The notes beneath the pieces are model-generated. The model saw only the letters and a list, made by a program, of their open reading frames with translations. It ran no database searches and was not told the origin of the DNA. Of a stretch of DNA of 49,597 nucleotides, positions 33,709-42,775 are shown one piece after another (position 1 is the stretch's first letter; every line of letters begins with the position of its first letter). This DNA is from an uncultured Phycisphaera sp. GTDB taxonomy: Bacteria > Planctomycetota > Phycisphaerae > Phycisphaerales > SM1A02. A program made the position numbers and the translations under genes. The stretch is from the NCBI GenBank assembly GCA_937919685.1, contig CALFOM010000170.1:1-49597 (forward strand), given 5' to 3'.

Positions 33709-35475
33709 ATGGTCGACTACAACCTAATCGAAGACCTCGGAGTCGAAGATCTCGAGGCTGAAACGCTGCTTCGCGCCGCTTTCGGAGACGACGTCGCCGA
33801 AGGCGACATGGACTCGCTCCTCGGCGAAGACATGGATAGTTTCTCCGCTGGCACCATTCTCGCCGGAAAGGTCGTCGGCTTCGCCGGTGACTTCGTCGTG
33901 ATCGACGTCGGTCTCAAGAGCGAAGGCCTCGTCCCCAAGACCGAATTCGACGACGGCGCCGTCGACCTCCAACCCGGAGACGACGTCGAGGTTCTGCTTG
34001 AGAACACCGAAGACGAAAGCGGCTCGGTCGTGCTCTCGAAGCGAAAAGCCGATCGCATCCGCGGATGGGAACAGGTTCTCCGAACCCGATCCGAAGGCGA
34101 TATTGTCGAAGGCAAGTGCATGCGGAAGATCAAGGGCGGTCTGCTGATCGACATCGGCGTCCCCGTCTTCCTTCCTGCCAGCCAGGTGGACATCCGACGT
34201 CCCAGCGACATCGGCGAGTTCATCGGCCGCAACGTTCGTGCCGTCATCCTCAAGATCGACGAGGAACGCCGGAACATCGTCATCAGCCGTCGCAAGCTGG
34301 TCGAAGAGGAGCGGGAGGACGCCAAGCGCACCCTGCTCAGCTCCATCAACGAGAGCGACGTGGTCCGCGGAACCGTCACCAACATCGCAGAGTTCGGTGC
34401 CTTCATCGACCTCGGCGGCATCGACGGTCTTCTCCATATCACCGACATGAGTTGGGGCCGGGTCAACCATCCTTCCGAGGTCGTTCGCATCGGGCAGGAA
34501 ATTGAAGTCAAGATCCTCAACATCGATCGTGAAAAGGAAAAGATCGCCCTCGGACTCAAGCAGCTTGAAGCCTCTCCCTGGGAAGAGATCGAGCAGAAAT
34601 ACCCGGTCGGCTGCCGCGTAAAGGGAACCGTGGTCAACTTGATGACCTACGGCGCCTTCGTTCGGATCGAAGAAGGCATCGAAGGCCTCGTTCACATCTC
34701 CGAGATGTCCTGGACCCGTCGGATCAACCATCCGAGCGAATGCGTGCAGGTGGGAGACGAAGCCGACGTCGTGGTTCTCGACATCGACAAGGAAAAGCTC
34801 GAGATCTCGCTCGGCATGAAGCAGACCGAGGTCAACCCATGGGAACTCGTCGCCGAGAAGTACCCCTCGGGAACGATCATCGAAGGCAAGGTCCGAAACC
34901 TCGCCAACTACGGCGCGTTCATCGAGATCGAGCCGGGCATCGACGGACTTCTCCATGTCAGCGATATCTCATGGACCAAGAAGGTCGCGCACCCGAACGA
35001 AATCTTCCAGAAGGGCGAGGTCGTCAAGTGCGTGGTCATCGAGGTCGACCAGGAGAAGCAGCGAGTCGGTCTCGGTCTGAAGCAGTTGAGCGAAGATCCT
35101 TGGATCGAAGCGATTCCGACTGCGTACCGACCGGGCATGATCGTCAAGGGAACCGTCACGAAGATCACCAACTTTGGCGTCTTCGTCGAGCTTGAAGAGA
35201 ATCTTGAAGGCCTGCTCCATATCTCGGAACTCTCCGACCAGAAGGTCGAGAATCCGCAGGACGTGGTGAAGGTCGACGACGAGGTCGATGTGAAGATCCT
35301 CCGGGTCGACATCGACGATCGCAAGATCGGCCTGAGTCTCAAGCGAGCCCAGTGGGGTGCCAACGACGCCACGGACTACACCGAGGACATCAACTCGGAC
35401 GTTGAGAATCTCGCTCCCAAGCGAGGCGGTATGGACAGCCACGGTGCGATGGGTACGGACAAGATCGAATTCTGA
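33709..35475 (+). CDS. rpsA: 30S ribosomal protein S1
   Basis: RNA-binding ribosomal protein that draws mRNA to the 30S subunit. The 588 residues contain six S1 domains, each with the repeat pattern G-x-V-x2-I/L-x2-F/YGAFV followed by GLLHISEMSW and a DxEKxxIxLGLKQ turn. The four C-terminal domains are the most alike. The N-terminal 45 residues are acidic (DLEAETLLRAAFGDDVAEGD). ATG at 33709 gives a normal S1 N-terminus; the frame is open upstream past a GTG at 33577, which would add 44 residues. In many bacteria rpsA adjoins cmk; here it is 32 kb away. A perfect 14-bp hairpin follows the gene. Confidence 0.95.
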   Translation: MVDYNLIEDLGVEDLEAETLLRAAFGDDVAEGDMDSLLGEDMDSFSAGTILAGKVVGFAGDFVVIDVGLKSEGLVPKTEFDDGAVDLQPGDDVEVLLENTEDESGSVVLSKRKADRIRGWEQVLRTRSEGDIVEGKCMRKIKGGLLIDIGVPVFLPASQVDIRRPSDIGEFIGRNVRAVILKIDEERRNIVISRRKLVEEEREDAKRTLLSSINESDVVRGTVTNIAEFGAFIDLGGIDGLLHITDMSWGRVNHPSEVVRIGQEIEVKILNIDREKEKIALGLKQLEASPWEEIEQKYPVGCRVKGTVVNLMTYGAFVRIEEGIEGLVHISEMSWTRRINHPSECVQVGDEADVVVLDIDKEKLEISLGMKQTEVNPWELVAEKYPSGTIIEGKVRNLANYGAFIEIEPGIDGLLHVSDISWTKKVAHPNEIFQKGEVVKCVVIEVDQEKQRVGLGLKQLSEDPWIEAIPTAYRPGMIVKGTVTKITNFGVFVELEENLEGLLHISELSDQKVENPQDVVKVDDEVDVKILRVDIDDRKIGLSLKRAQWGANDATDYTEDINSDVENLAPKRGGMDSHGAMGTDKIEF

Positions 35476-35514
35476 TCAAACTCCGCCTTTCGATCGTGTC
35501 AAGAATGCAGTAAC

Positions 35515-35546
35515 ACACGGGCCCGTCCAGCAGGACGGGCCCGTGT
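35515..35546 (+). terminator. rpsA terminator, 14-bp perfect hairpin
   Basis: ACACGGGCCCGTCC pairs exactly with GGACGGGCCCGTGT around an agca loop. The following TGCGTTG is poor in T, so either the stem strength suffices or a factor assists. The stem-top sequence resembles the other plus-strand terminator at 30712. Confidence 0.8.
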
Positions 35547-35625
35547 TGCGTTGAAGACCCGGACTACCCTCTGACCTGAAAAGGGTGCCGATCAACCCGC
35601 AAGAGAGATTTTTCTGGTCTGCTTC

Positions 35626-35712
35626 TCAGCACATCGCCATGAAGGTGAGGCCGGTGAGCAGGATGAGTCGGCGACGATGGTCCGAAAATTGAAACAGCTG
35701 GACTGCAAGCAT
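35626..35712 (-). CDS. Possible 28-residue membrane peptide
   Basis: A short minus-strand frame encodes MLAVQLFQFSDHRRRLILLTGLTFMAMC. Basic residues sit in the middle, followed by a hydrophobic C-terminal half. GGAG lies 8 nt before the ATG and a possible TTGCCT-N16-CAGAAT promoter lies further upstream. The surrounding DNA is AT-richer than the window and no known gene covers it. Short frames with a Shine-Dalgarno sequence do occur by chance, so this is a candidate only. Confidence 0.3.
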   Translation of the reverse strand: MLAVQLFQFSDHRRRLILLTGLTFMAMC

Positions 35713-35820
35713 GGGGTATTCTCCGATCTTTGGTTTTTGGACACTCGATTCTGCCCCACGTCTGAAGTCAGGCAAGGGCAGAGGCCATTCCCTCCTGTTT
35801 TCAAAGTCGATCGCGACCGC

Positions 35821-37602
35821 ATGACCCGACCCCCCCTTCATTTCAAGCTCTTTACGGCGATTCCCGGAATTGCACACTTTCGTTCTCGGACGCTTCGATT
35901 CCCGAGATTTGCCTGCACCGTGCTTCTCCTCATGCTGAAGATGGCGAATCTCACCTCCGCGGCTCCACCGACACTCGATCAGGGAATCAACGCCTGGTTA
36001 CAGGCGCGGGCCTGGCTGGACGAAGGCGACCTTCCGACCGAGACGGACACACAGGCCGAGGTCGCGATCGAAGCCCTCGATGCGGTCGGCGTGCTGCTGA
36101 GAATGGACGGCCGCGTCATCGGCCGAGGCTTCGATCCATCGGGCGATTCCCTCGCGCTCCGCCGCGCGATGGGCCGCGCCCTCGCTCAGGCGTCGGGAGA
36201 TCGGGCACTCCGGAGTCTCCCCCCTTCGCTTCAAGTCGAGCTCGTCAGCCGGCTCACCCTGGAAATCGAACTTGCGGGGAGCACCGAGCCGTTGCTGGGC
36301 AGCACGCTCGCCGCCGCCACTGGTCGCCTCCGCCCCGGCATCGATGGAATCGCGATCCGGCGAGGAACGATGATCGCGCGGAGTCTCCCGGGCCGGGAAT
36401 TGGCAACCGGCACCGCGGGTGCCTTGACGTCGATTATCTTCCGCCTGCTCGACGAGGTCGGTCTGCCGCCACGAGATCTTCCGGAACTCCGCCGACTCGA
36501 CAAGGTTTCGCTGCACCGATTCGAGACACTCCGACTCGGACAGTCAACCCTCGCGGATCTGCCTCGCGAACTCTCGCGAAGCGGCCCCATCGTGACACGG
36601 TCAACCTTGGACGATGGAGTCGTCATTGATCTCCGAGGGCGACTCGCCGAGAATCTCATCTCACATCGACCTCCCCCGTCTCCCGACGTCTCCGAACGCC
36701 CATCCCTCTTGGGTGGTTTCGATCCGATCGCGAATCAACATTCGCCATTCGAGGCGGGGATTCCGGATCGCCTTCTTGTCGCCTGGTCCCTTGCGATGAA
36801 CTCGGGCCTTGACCGCCGCAGGAACGCCGCCGATTCCGCGCAGGCCGAGGGGCGAGCGGTCGCCACCGCGATTCTCGATGAGCTCCCCGCAGCGGCAACG
36901 GATGACGCGGTGACCGTCGATCTCGGACTGCTGACGGCTTCGGCGCTCCAGGATCGCGACCGTATGGAGAAATTCCTAAAGTCGGCATCCAGTACCGCGA
37001 CGGTCGGCGACTCGGTCGGAAGTGCGAGAAGAGCCGCCGCACTCGGCAGTCTTCCCGTCGACATGCTCGACGAGGAGACCTTCCAAAACCATCTCGACGA
37101 GGCGTGGCGAGCCAACCCGTCCATCGAGCAATTGATTGCCGCATTCGAATGGCTCTCCCTCGCCGAATTCGCTCGATATCAGCGGACTGGCGAACCATCG
37201 GTGCGGATCACGGCGCTGCGGGCCGCGCGGGATGCTCTGCTTCTCCGGCAGATCGAAGATCCCCGGAGTGACCTCGACGGCGGCCTTCCGCTGCGGTCGG
37301 GTACGCGAACTGTGGTGGACGCTCGAACCCTCCGTCCCGCATTCGGAATCGCCACGCTCGCACGAATCCCCGAAGCCGACGAGGCTGGACGATTTCGAGC
37401 GGTCGAAGGACTCGAAGGTTTTCTCCGGTTCATCAGACAGCTGATGCTCTCCGAGTCGGACGCCCGATTCCTCCCGGGCTGGCGACAAGCGGCGGATGGT
37501 CTTCGGACCTCTCCCTGGGAGTCACAACAGTCCGTGGCCGCAGACGCCACCGCCCTGCTGTTTCTGTGCCAGTTGCGATCCATTCCGATCGACGAACCCT
37601 GA
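35821..37602 (+). CDS. Secreted protein of unknown function
   Basis: A 593-residue protein with a signal-like N-terminus: basic residues, then FACTVLLLMLKMANLTSA and a cleavage-like site near residue 48. The mature part is Ala/Leu/Arg-rich and helical, with no motif I recognise. A phrase such as DLGLLTASALQDRDRMEKFLKSASS suggests repeat-type helices. The frame is open back to 35677, but that 5' extension is AT-rich and differs in composition. The ATG at 35821 has no Shine-Dalgarno sequence; a start inside the hydrophobic stretch is also possible. It sits between rpsA and another secreted unknown on the same strand. Confidence 0.68.
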   Translation: MTRPPLHFKLFTAIPGIAHFRSRTLRFPRFACTVLLLMLKMANLTSAAPPTLDQGINAWLQARAWLDEGDLPTETDTQAEVAIEALDAVGVLLRMDGRVIGRGFDPSGDSLALRRAMGRALAQASGDRALRSLPPSLQVELVSRLTLEIELAGSTEPLLGSTLAAATGRLRPGIDGIAIRRGTMIARSLPGRELATGTAGALTSIIFRLLDEVGLPPRDLPELRRLDKVSLHRFETLRLGQSTLADLPRELSRSGPIVTRSTLDDGVVIDLRGRLAENLISHRPPPSPDVSERPSLLGGFDPIANQHSPFEAGIPDRLLVAWSLAMNSGLDRRRNAADSAQAEGRAVATAILDELPAAATDDAVTVDLGLLTASALQDRDRMEKFLKSASSTATVGDSVGSARRAAALGSLPVDMLDEETFQNHLDEAWRANPSIEQLIAAFEWLSLAEFARYQRTGEPSVRITALRAARDALLLRQIEDPRSDLDGGLPLRSGTRTVVDARTLRPAFGIATLARIPEADEAGRFRAVEGLEGFLRFIRQLMLSESDARFLPGWRQAADGLRTSPWESQQSVAADATALLFLCQLRSIPIDEP

Positions 37603-37704
37603 ATCAGGGGGCGTGACCACGTCTCCGCGAGCCTTGCAACCCCCGGGAACGCCCCAAGACGTCTGAATTTACGGTTACTACGCAGATTCCGAGGATCCGA
37701 ACCG

Positions 37705-37710
37705 TATACT
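37705..37710 (+). promoter_or_regulatory. Predicted -10 element TATACT
   Basis: TATACT ends 6 nt before an ATG at 37717 that opens a 16-codon frame, itself followed by the STN-like protein gene. Confidence 0.5.
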
Positions 37711-37716
37711 TTTCGG

Positions 37717-37767
37717 ATGCACCCTTGGTCATCCTGTCGATCTCACAATCGTGCCATGTGGATTTGA
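37717..37767 (+). CDS. Possible 16-codon leader peptide
   Basis: A frame of 16 codons (MHPWSSCRSHNRAMWI) starts 6 nt after a TATACT -10 hexamer, consistent with leaderless initiation. It ends 6 nt before the first possible ATG (37774) of the secreted STN-like protein, in the same frame. It could couple or regulate translation of that gene, or be chance. Confidence 0.25.
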   Translation: MHPWSSCRSHNRAMWI

Positions 37768-37836
37768 CGCCCGATGAGCAAGAACCCGCTTCATCCAATT
37801 CTGGACGAGGCACGAACGCCGATGGAGATCCGACAG

Positions 37837-38886
37837 ATGCAAACAAGACCGATTCGATTCACACTCGCCGCGGTGATCGCCGCGACGGTCGCTCCGGCCT
37901 GGATGAGCCAAGATGCGTCCGCGCAGAATCTCTCCGAACGCATCCGTGAAGTCGCCAGGCAACGCGACGCCGCGTCGGCTCGAGACACCAGTCAGGCGGC
38001 GCTCCTCGGCACCCTTCTTTACAGCGATCTCAGCGTCGACTTCGACGAAACGCCGGCCCGAGAGGCCTTTGACTACATCAAGCAGTTGATGGGCGTCGAT
38101 CTTGTCGTTCGATACAGCGATGATCGCAGCGGAATCGGGATCGATCCTGAGACACCGATCACGTTGAAGGCGACCGGAAAGCCGGCCCTCACCATCGTCG
38201 AGATGATGCTCGATCAGTGCGGCGATCTTGATCCCTGCACCTGGCAACTTCGCAAGGGGTTCATCGAGATCGGCACCAAGGAACGCCTCTCCGTTCCGGC
38301 AGCTCGCCAACTCCGCATGTATCCGATTCGTGATCTCCTCTTCGAAGTTCCGTACTTCGACAATGCACCCGAGTTCGATCTCAGCAGTTCGCTCTCCTCG
38401 GGTGGCGGTGGTGGTGGCCAAGGCGGCGGTGGCCAGGGCGGCGGCGGCGGCGGTGGATTCGGCGGCGGCGGAACCGGCGGCGGCGGATCTGGTGGCGGCG
38501 GCGGCGGCAGTGGCGGCGGTGGCGGTGGCGGTGGCGGTGCCCCCTTCGGTAATCCCGAAGGCGAACCGGATCGACTCTCCGAGGATGAAAAAGTCCAGGA
38601 GATCGTCGACATCATCTTGGAGACCATCGAGCCTGACGCCTGGCGGCAGAACGGTGGCGACGCCGCTTCGATCCGATATTACGAAGGCGTCCTGATCATC
38701 CGCGCTCCTGACTACATCCAGCGGCAGATCGGCGGATATCCATTCGCGCCGAGACGTCAGATCGCTCCGGCTCGCACGCGAAATGGTCGATACGTGACTT
38801 TCACGGCACCAATCTCGATCATCGAGAATGTGAAGTTCACAGGCACCACGGTGACCGGCAGCGCCGGCAGCACCGGCAACCCCTGA
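37837..38886 (+). CDS. Secreted protein with an STN-like domain and a poly-glycine linker
   Basis: A 349-residue protein with signal peptide RPIRFTLAAVIAATVAPAW, cleaved near ASA at 29. Residues 63-150 resemble the STN (secretin/TonB N-terminal) or related secretin short domain: SVDFDETPAREAFDYIKQLMGVDLVV and then ALTIVEMMLDQ with the closing GFIEIGTKERL. Residues 189-234 are almost all glycine with scattered Gln, Ser, Thr and Phe. The last 110 residues form a second small domain (EKVQEIVDIILETIEPDAW, EGVLIIRAPDYIQRQIGG), again secretin-N0/N1-like. ATG at 37837 has GGAG 9 nt upstream; ATGs at 37822 and 37774 are alternatives. It probably acts in the periplasm; no secretin barrel is present. 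Confidence 0.72.
   Translation: MQTRPIRFTLAAVIAATVAPAWMSQDASAQNLSERIREVARQRDAASARDTSQAALLGTLLYSDLSVDFDETPAREAFDYIKQLMGVDLVVRYSDDRSGIGIDPETPITLKATGKPALTIVEMMLDQCGDLDPCTWQLRKGFIEIGTKERLSVPAARQLRMYPIRDLLFEVPYFDNAPEFDLSSSLSSGGGGGGQGGGGQGGGGGGGFGGGGTGGGGSGGGGGGSGGGGGGGGGAPFGNPEGEPDRLSEDEKVQEIVDIILETIEPDAWRQNGGDAASIRYYEGVLIIRAPDYIQRQIGGYPFAPRRQIAPARTRNGRYVTFTAPISIIENVKFTGTTVTGSAGSTGNP
38401..38540 (+). repeat. GGC/GGT-rich low-complexity tract
   Basis: About 140 bp of glycine codons, mostly GGC with interspersed GGT, encode the linker of the STN-like protein. The opposite strand reads as a long proline run, which produces a spurious minus-strand frame. Confidence 0.9.
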
Positions 38887-39526
38887 GGGTCACTTCAGTG
38901 AATCCAACTTCGATTGCAGCGACCATTGTCGCTGCAGTCATCGCATGGTCATCGCATGATCATCGCTCCCGGCCTCCTCATCGGCGACCCACCTCAGCCG
39001 GTCGAAGAGGGTCGCGCGACCGGCTCGATCTGAATCGTCGGCGCCAACAGCCCATCGCCCACCGGGGGCCCGACAGGGCGGAAACCGATGCGAAGTGCGT
39101 GGCCGTCTCGGGTTCCTTCCCCTCGCTCTTGAGACGAGATTGCTCCCCTTGCCCTCGATAGGCCTTCGCCGAAACGTTGAAAATGAACTTGAATCCATCA
39201 CTTCCCACGACTCACTCGAGATGCGGCGATCCCCACCGCAATCTCGCGCTCGGTACGAGATGCGATCGCAGCGGAAGCGTTCGAGCTTCTGCGCGATTCC
39301 TCCAGCGGCATTCCGGAGGGGCCGATTCCGATCGACGTGCTTTTGGGGGCGATGGGCGATGATTCGGCGGAAGTCGAAGGCCATCGTGATCCGGGCGACG
39401 GCGTTCGTGCTGACGGGAAGCGAACGATTCCCCACGCCAGTCGCCCCACCAGCGGTGCGGCTCGATACGACCAACCCTTCCGAGTGACCTCCCCGACTTC
39501 CCGGGTGGGGTATCTTTTAAGGGAAC
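38887..39526. other. 640-bp region without a convincing gene
   Basis: All six frames are either short or Arg/Pro/Ser-rich like shadow frames. The most protein-like stretch is plus-strand, about 39215-39420 (reads RDAIAAEAFELLRDSSSGIPEG and onward), but it has no start codon before 39337. Its upstream continuation (NVENELESITSHDSLE) lies in another frame, so a frameshifted remnant is possible. A GTG-started minus-strand frame of 76 codons (38978-39208) is also plausible in composition. I cannot choose between these and plain intergenic DNA. Confidence 0.35.
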
Positions 39527-41230
39527 GTGACCCTCTCCAGCGAACAGACCCGAGCCCGATGGCGTGACCCACTGGTGATCACGGGTTGCATCGTCGGATT
39601 GACGATCCTCCTTCTCGCTCTTCTGATCCCCTGGGAGTCAAAGCTGGTCTGGTTCACGAACCCGATCAGATTCGAGCGGGTGGGCGAGATTCCCGCCGAG
39701 ACCATCGCAGGGGTGACCTTGCTCTCGTACGTCGCGCCCCTGGCGGCCCTTGCCTGGTTCTCCGCTCCCTGGGTCCTGCGGCGACTCGAGCGTTCGCCAT
39801 CCATCCGAACTCCCCTCGGTGCCCTTCCCGCTCCCAGCGGGGGGATCCGCCTCGCCATTCTCGCCATCACAGTCATCGCCATCCTTCCGCGAGCGATGCG
39901 GATGGGCGAGAGCCTTTGGTACGACGAGATCGCCGCCATGCTCTCGTTTTCCATCCACGGACCCGGACCCGCCCTCGGAAATTACTACGCACTGAGCAAT
40001 CACGTCCTGCATTCGGCCCTCGCCAGCATGATGATCGAGGCCAACGGCGGCGCCGACGAGTTCATCCTCCGAACCCCGGCCCTGCTGGGAGGCGTCGCGT
40101 GCGTTCCCGCGATGTTCATGCTCGCACGGACGGTCGATGGTGATCGTTTCGGGCTGCTTGCCGCGGCCGTGATCGCGTTGATGCCCGTGGCGGTACTCGA
40201 AAGCGCCAACGCCCGCGGCTACTCGATGATGATGCTTTTTACGATTCTCGCGACCTGGCAGGTGCTGCGAATTGCCGACGGACGTCGGTCGAGCCCACTC
40301 TGGTACGCGCTATTCGTGACACTTGGATGCTGGTCGCACCTCGCCTTCGCCTTCGTTCCTCTCGGCCATGCGATCCTCGCCCTTGCGTGGCTCGCTCGAA
40401 AGCATCGCAGAGCCGCCGGACTGCGCCTGACAATTGCGATCATCCTCGGCGGACTCTCGACCTTGCTGGTGATCAGCCCGATTCTTCCGGATCTGATCGG
40501 CCTTCGCCAGGAGTTCGCTGCTTCGGACGGAAACGAGCCTTCGCTCTTTGGCGTGGAGGGTCTCCAGACGATTCTCCAACTCGGAGGATCATGGTTCTGG
40601 TGGGCGTCGATTCCGGGCCTCGCCCTGGCAGCCGTCGGGGTCACCGAATCGAGCCGTTGGCCGCGACTTCGGATTGCAACCATCGCAGCCGCCGCGGGTC
40701 TCATCGTGGCATTCACACTGCTCTTCGCCGGCGATGGTTGGGTCTACGCGAGGTTTCTGCTCTTTCTTGTTCCGGTCGCGACATTGCTCATCGCGGCGGG
40801 CATCAGAGGGCTCGCGTACCTCCCGAACCGCCCCGAGTTTGCGATCATCGCGGCCACGCTGCTCGGAGGGTGCTGGCTGACCGAACTGGCGACCCGCACT
40901 CAACGCCAGCCCATTCGCGATGGTGTCGAACATCTGATCGCCACCACGCCACCGGGAACTTCGGTCTGGTCGATCGGACTTGGTGATGATGTCGCAGACT
41001 ACTACGCGTCAGGTCGCGACCTCACCCTTCGCTCGGTCTCAGGGCTCGGGGTCAGGCTTGATGCTGAATCTCTTCGCCAGGGTCCGGACCACATCATCAT
41101 GCTCTACCCGGATCTCGTGATCCCGAAGGTTCGAGATCTTCTCTCGAACGCCGGATTCAAGGAGGACGCCCGTTTTCCGGGCTGGTTGGACTGGGGTAAG
41201 GGCGACGTCGTCATCCTCGATCGGGAGTAG
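39527..41230 (+). CDS. GT-C type membrane glycosyltransferase (ArnT/PMT-like)
   Basis: A 567-residue polytopic membrane protein with about eleven helices. After the second helix region, the first extracytoplasmic loop holds RMGESLWYDEI. The ..WYDE motif is the conserved acidic site of GT-C enzymes using polyprenyl-phosphate sugars (PMT_2/GT39 group). A C-terminal soluble domain (about 490-567) follows the last helix. It would transfer a sugar outside the inner membrane; the acceptor is unknown. The start is a GTG at 39527 with AAGGGA just upstream and TATCTT (39510-39515) as a possible -10. Confidence 0.8.
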   Translation: MTLSSEQTRARWRDPLVITGCIVGLTILLLALLIPWESKLVWFTNPIRFERVGEIPAETIAGVTLLSYVAPLAALAWFSAPWVLRRLERSPSIRTPLGALPAPSGGIRLAILAITVIAILPRAMRMGESLWYDEIAAMLSFSIHGPGPALGNYYALSNHVLHSALASMMIEANGGADEFILRTPALLGGVACVPAMFMLARTVDGDRFGLLAAAVIALMPVAVLESANARGYSMMMLFTILATWQVLRIADGRRSSPLWYALFVTLGCWSHLAFAFVPLGHAILALAWLARKHRRAAGLRLTIAIILGGLSTLLVISPILPDLIGLRQEFAASDGNEPSLFGVEGLQTILQLGGSWFWWASIPGLALAAVGVTESSRWPRLRIATIAAAAGLIVAFTLLFAGDGWVYARFLLFLVPVATLLIAAGIRGLAYLPNRPEFAIIAATLLGGCWLTELATRTQRQPIRDGVEHLIATTPPGTSVWSIGLGDDVADYYASGRDLTLRSVSGLGVRLDAESLRQGPDHIIMLYPDLVIPKVRDLLSNAGFKEDARFPGWLDWGKGDVVILDRE

Positions 41231-41256
41231 GCGGAGACGAGTGCGGGCTCATGGGA

Positions 41257-42585
41257 TTAGTCGTGACGAAGCGCTTCAATCGGATCCTTCCGACTTGCGA
41301 CAATCGCTGGGTAGATACCAAAGACCAGCCCGACGCCGGCCGCCACCACGAAGCTGGCGATGATCGACCAGTTCGTGATGATCGGCTCGAGCTTGAACTC
41401 GCCTTCGACGACTCCTTCGAAGAGCGGGAGCGAGAGCATCCACGGAACCACCGAGCCAAGCCCGATCGAGATGCCGACGCCGAAGAAGATCCCGAGGATT
41501 CCCCCGAAAGCCGAGATCGATCCGGTTTCGACGAGGAACTGCGCGATGATGTGTTGCCGAGTGGCGCCGAGAGCACGTCGAACACCGATCTCGCGAGTTC
41601 GTTCGACGACCGAAGCGAGCATGATGTTCATGATGCCGATCCCACCGACCAAGAGACTGATTGCCGCGATCGAAACGAGCATGATGTTCCAGATAAGCAT
41701 CGTCCGCTTCGCATTCTGCAGGAGTTCCCAAGGAACGATCACCTGGACATCACGAAAGTCCGGATGTCCGATCTCGAGAATCCTCGTGGCACGATTGGCG
41801 AGATCGATCACCGAATCGGTGTCGGTCGCCTGCAGATAGATCTCGTTGATCTCGACCTGTTCCCCACTGAACGAACCACTCTGGCGACGGACCACGATGT
41901 CGCCGAAACTTCGCTCGGATGCGGTGATCGGAATGTGCACGTCTTTGTTGAGATCGCGGCCCACCAGCGCCACACCGGCTCCACCCGCCAGTCCGACCGG
42001 TTCGAGCACCCCAATGACCTGAAACACCTGATTGTCGATCCGAAGGTCCTTGCCGACCGGATCCTCGAGGCGATAGAAGGAATCGGCGATTTCTGAACCG
42101 ATGATCGCGACCGGCGCCGAATTCTCGATGTCCTCGGCGACGAGATACCGCCCGCCTTCGCGAACCCGGAGATTCGCCGCTTCGGCCAAGGACGGTTCGG
42201 TTCCGAAGACCTGACTGACCGTCCGTTCGTTGCGACGACGAATCTCCGATCCGGAGGCCTTCAACGGCACCATCATCTTGGCGTCACCGAGGTACCTTCG
42301 AAGCCTCCGAAGATCCTGACGCTTCAGCCCGTACTCGACCACGAAGGTCGTACTGGTACTTGCCGACTGGGTCGAGGGCGGCTTCTGACTTCGAATGATG
42401 ATGTTGGTCGCACCCAAGGCTGTGATCTGCCGGAGCGTCGATTGCTTATTGCCCTCACCGATCGCCACGACCACGATCACCGCCGCGACGCCGAGAATGA
42501 TCCCCAGGCTGGTCAGGGTCGACCGGAGTTTGTGCAGGCCGAGGTTCTTGATGCCCAGCCGGATGATCTCGAAGATGAAGGCCAT
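41257..42585 (-). CDS. MacB-like ABC transporter permease
   Basis: A 442-residue permease. An N-terminal helix (about 24-44) follows LGIKNLGLHKLRSTLTSLGIILG, the typical MacB opening. A periplasmic MacB core domain of about 230 residues comes next, then three helices with the FtsX signature VVERTREIGVRRALGATRQHI. This single-module arrangement matches MacB-type efflux or YknZ-like permeases that need a separate ATPase. None is adjacent: the only ABC ATPase in the window is 38 kb away and is overlapped by its own permease. The C-terminal ASRKDPIEALRHD is the family's usual end. Confidence 0.9.
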   Translation of the reverse strand: MAFIFEIIRLGIKNLGLHKLRSTLTSLGIILGVAAVIVVVAIGEGNKQSTLRQITALGATNIIIRSQKPPSTQSASTSTTFVVEYGLKRQDLRRLRRYLGDAKMMVPLKASGSEIRRRNERTVSQVFGTEPSLAEAANLRVREGGRYLVAEDIENSAPVAIIGSEIADSFYRLEDPVGKDLRIDNQVFQVIGVLEPVGLAGGAGVALVGRDLNKDVHIPITASERSFGDIVVRRQSGSFSGEQVEINEIYLQATDTDSVIDLANRATRILEIGHPDFRDVQVIVPWELLQNAKRTMLIWNIMLVSIAAISLLVGGIGIMNIMLASVVERTREIGVRRALGATRQHIIAQFLVETGSISAFGGILGIFFGVGISIGLGSVVPWMLSLPLFEGVVEGEFKLEPIITNWSIIASFVVAAGVGLVFGIYPAIVASRKDPIEALRHD

Positions 42586-42775
42586 GGTGGAGGTGGAACC
42601 GTGTCGATGCGGGAATTCGGTGCTTCAGGGAGCGTCGCCGACGGATGGGGGGCGAGCGTGATTCCCGCGACGCCCGAGGAGAGGCATGGTACGACGAGCC
42701 GAACCGGTGAGTCTGCGTCGGGTTTCGATGACCACCCTTTTGAGATTCGACCGGATACCCTGCCACCGGAGGCGC

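Noticed and set aside
33724-34956. 410-codon minus-strand frame opposite rpsA
   Set aside because: Mirror of the repetitive S1 domains, unusually rich in Asp and Val as expected for antisense of this gene.
38214-38627. Minus-strand frame with a very long proline run
   Set aside because: It is the antisense of the glycine-codon tract in the STN-like protein and has no independent support.
38938-39474. 178-codon minus-strand frame in the 640-bp gap
   Set aside because: Arg/Ser/Pro-rich composition typical of shadow frames and no start signal; kept only as part of an uncertain region.
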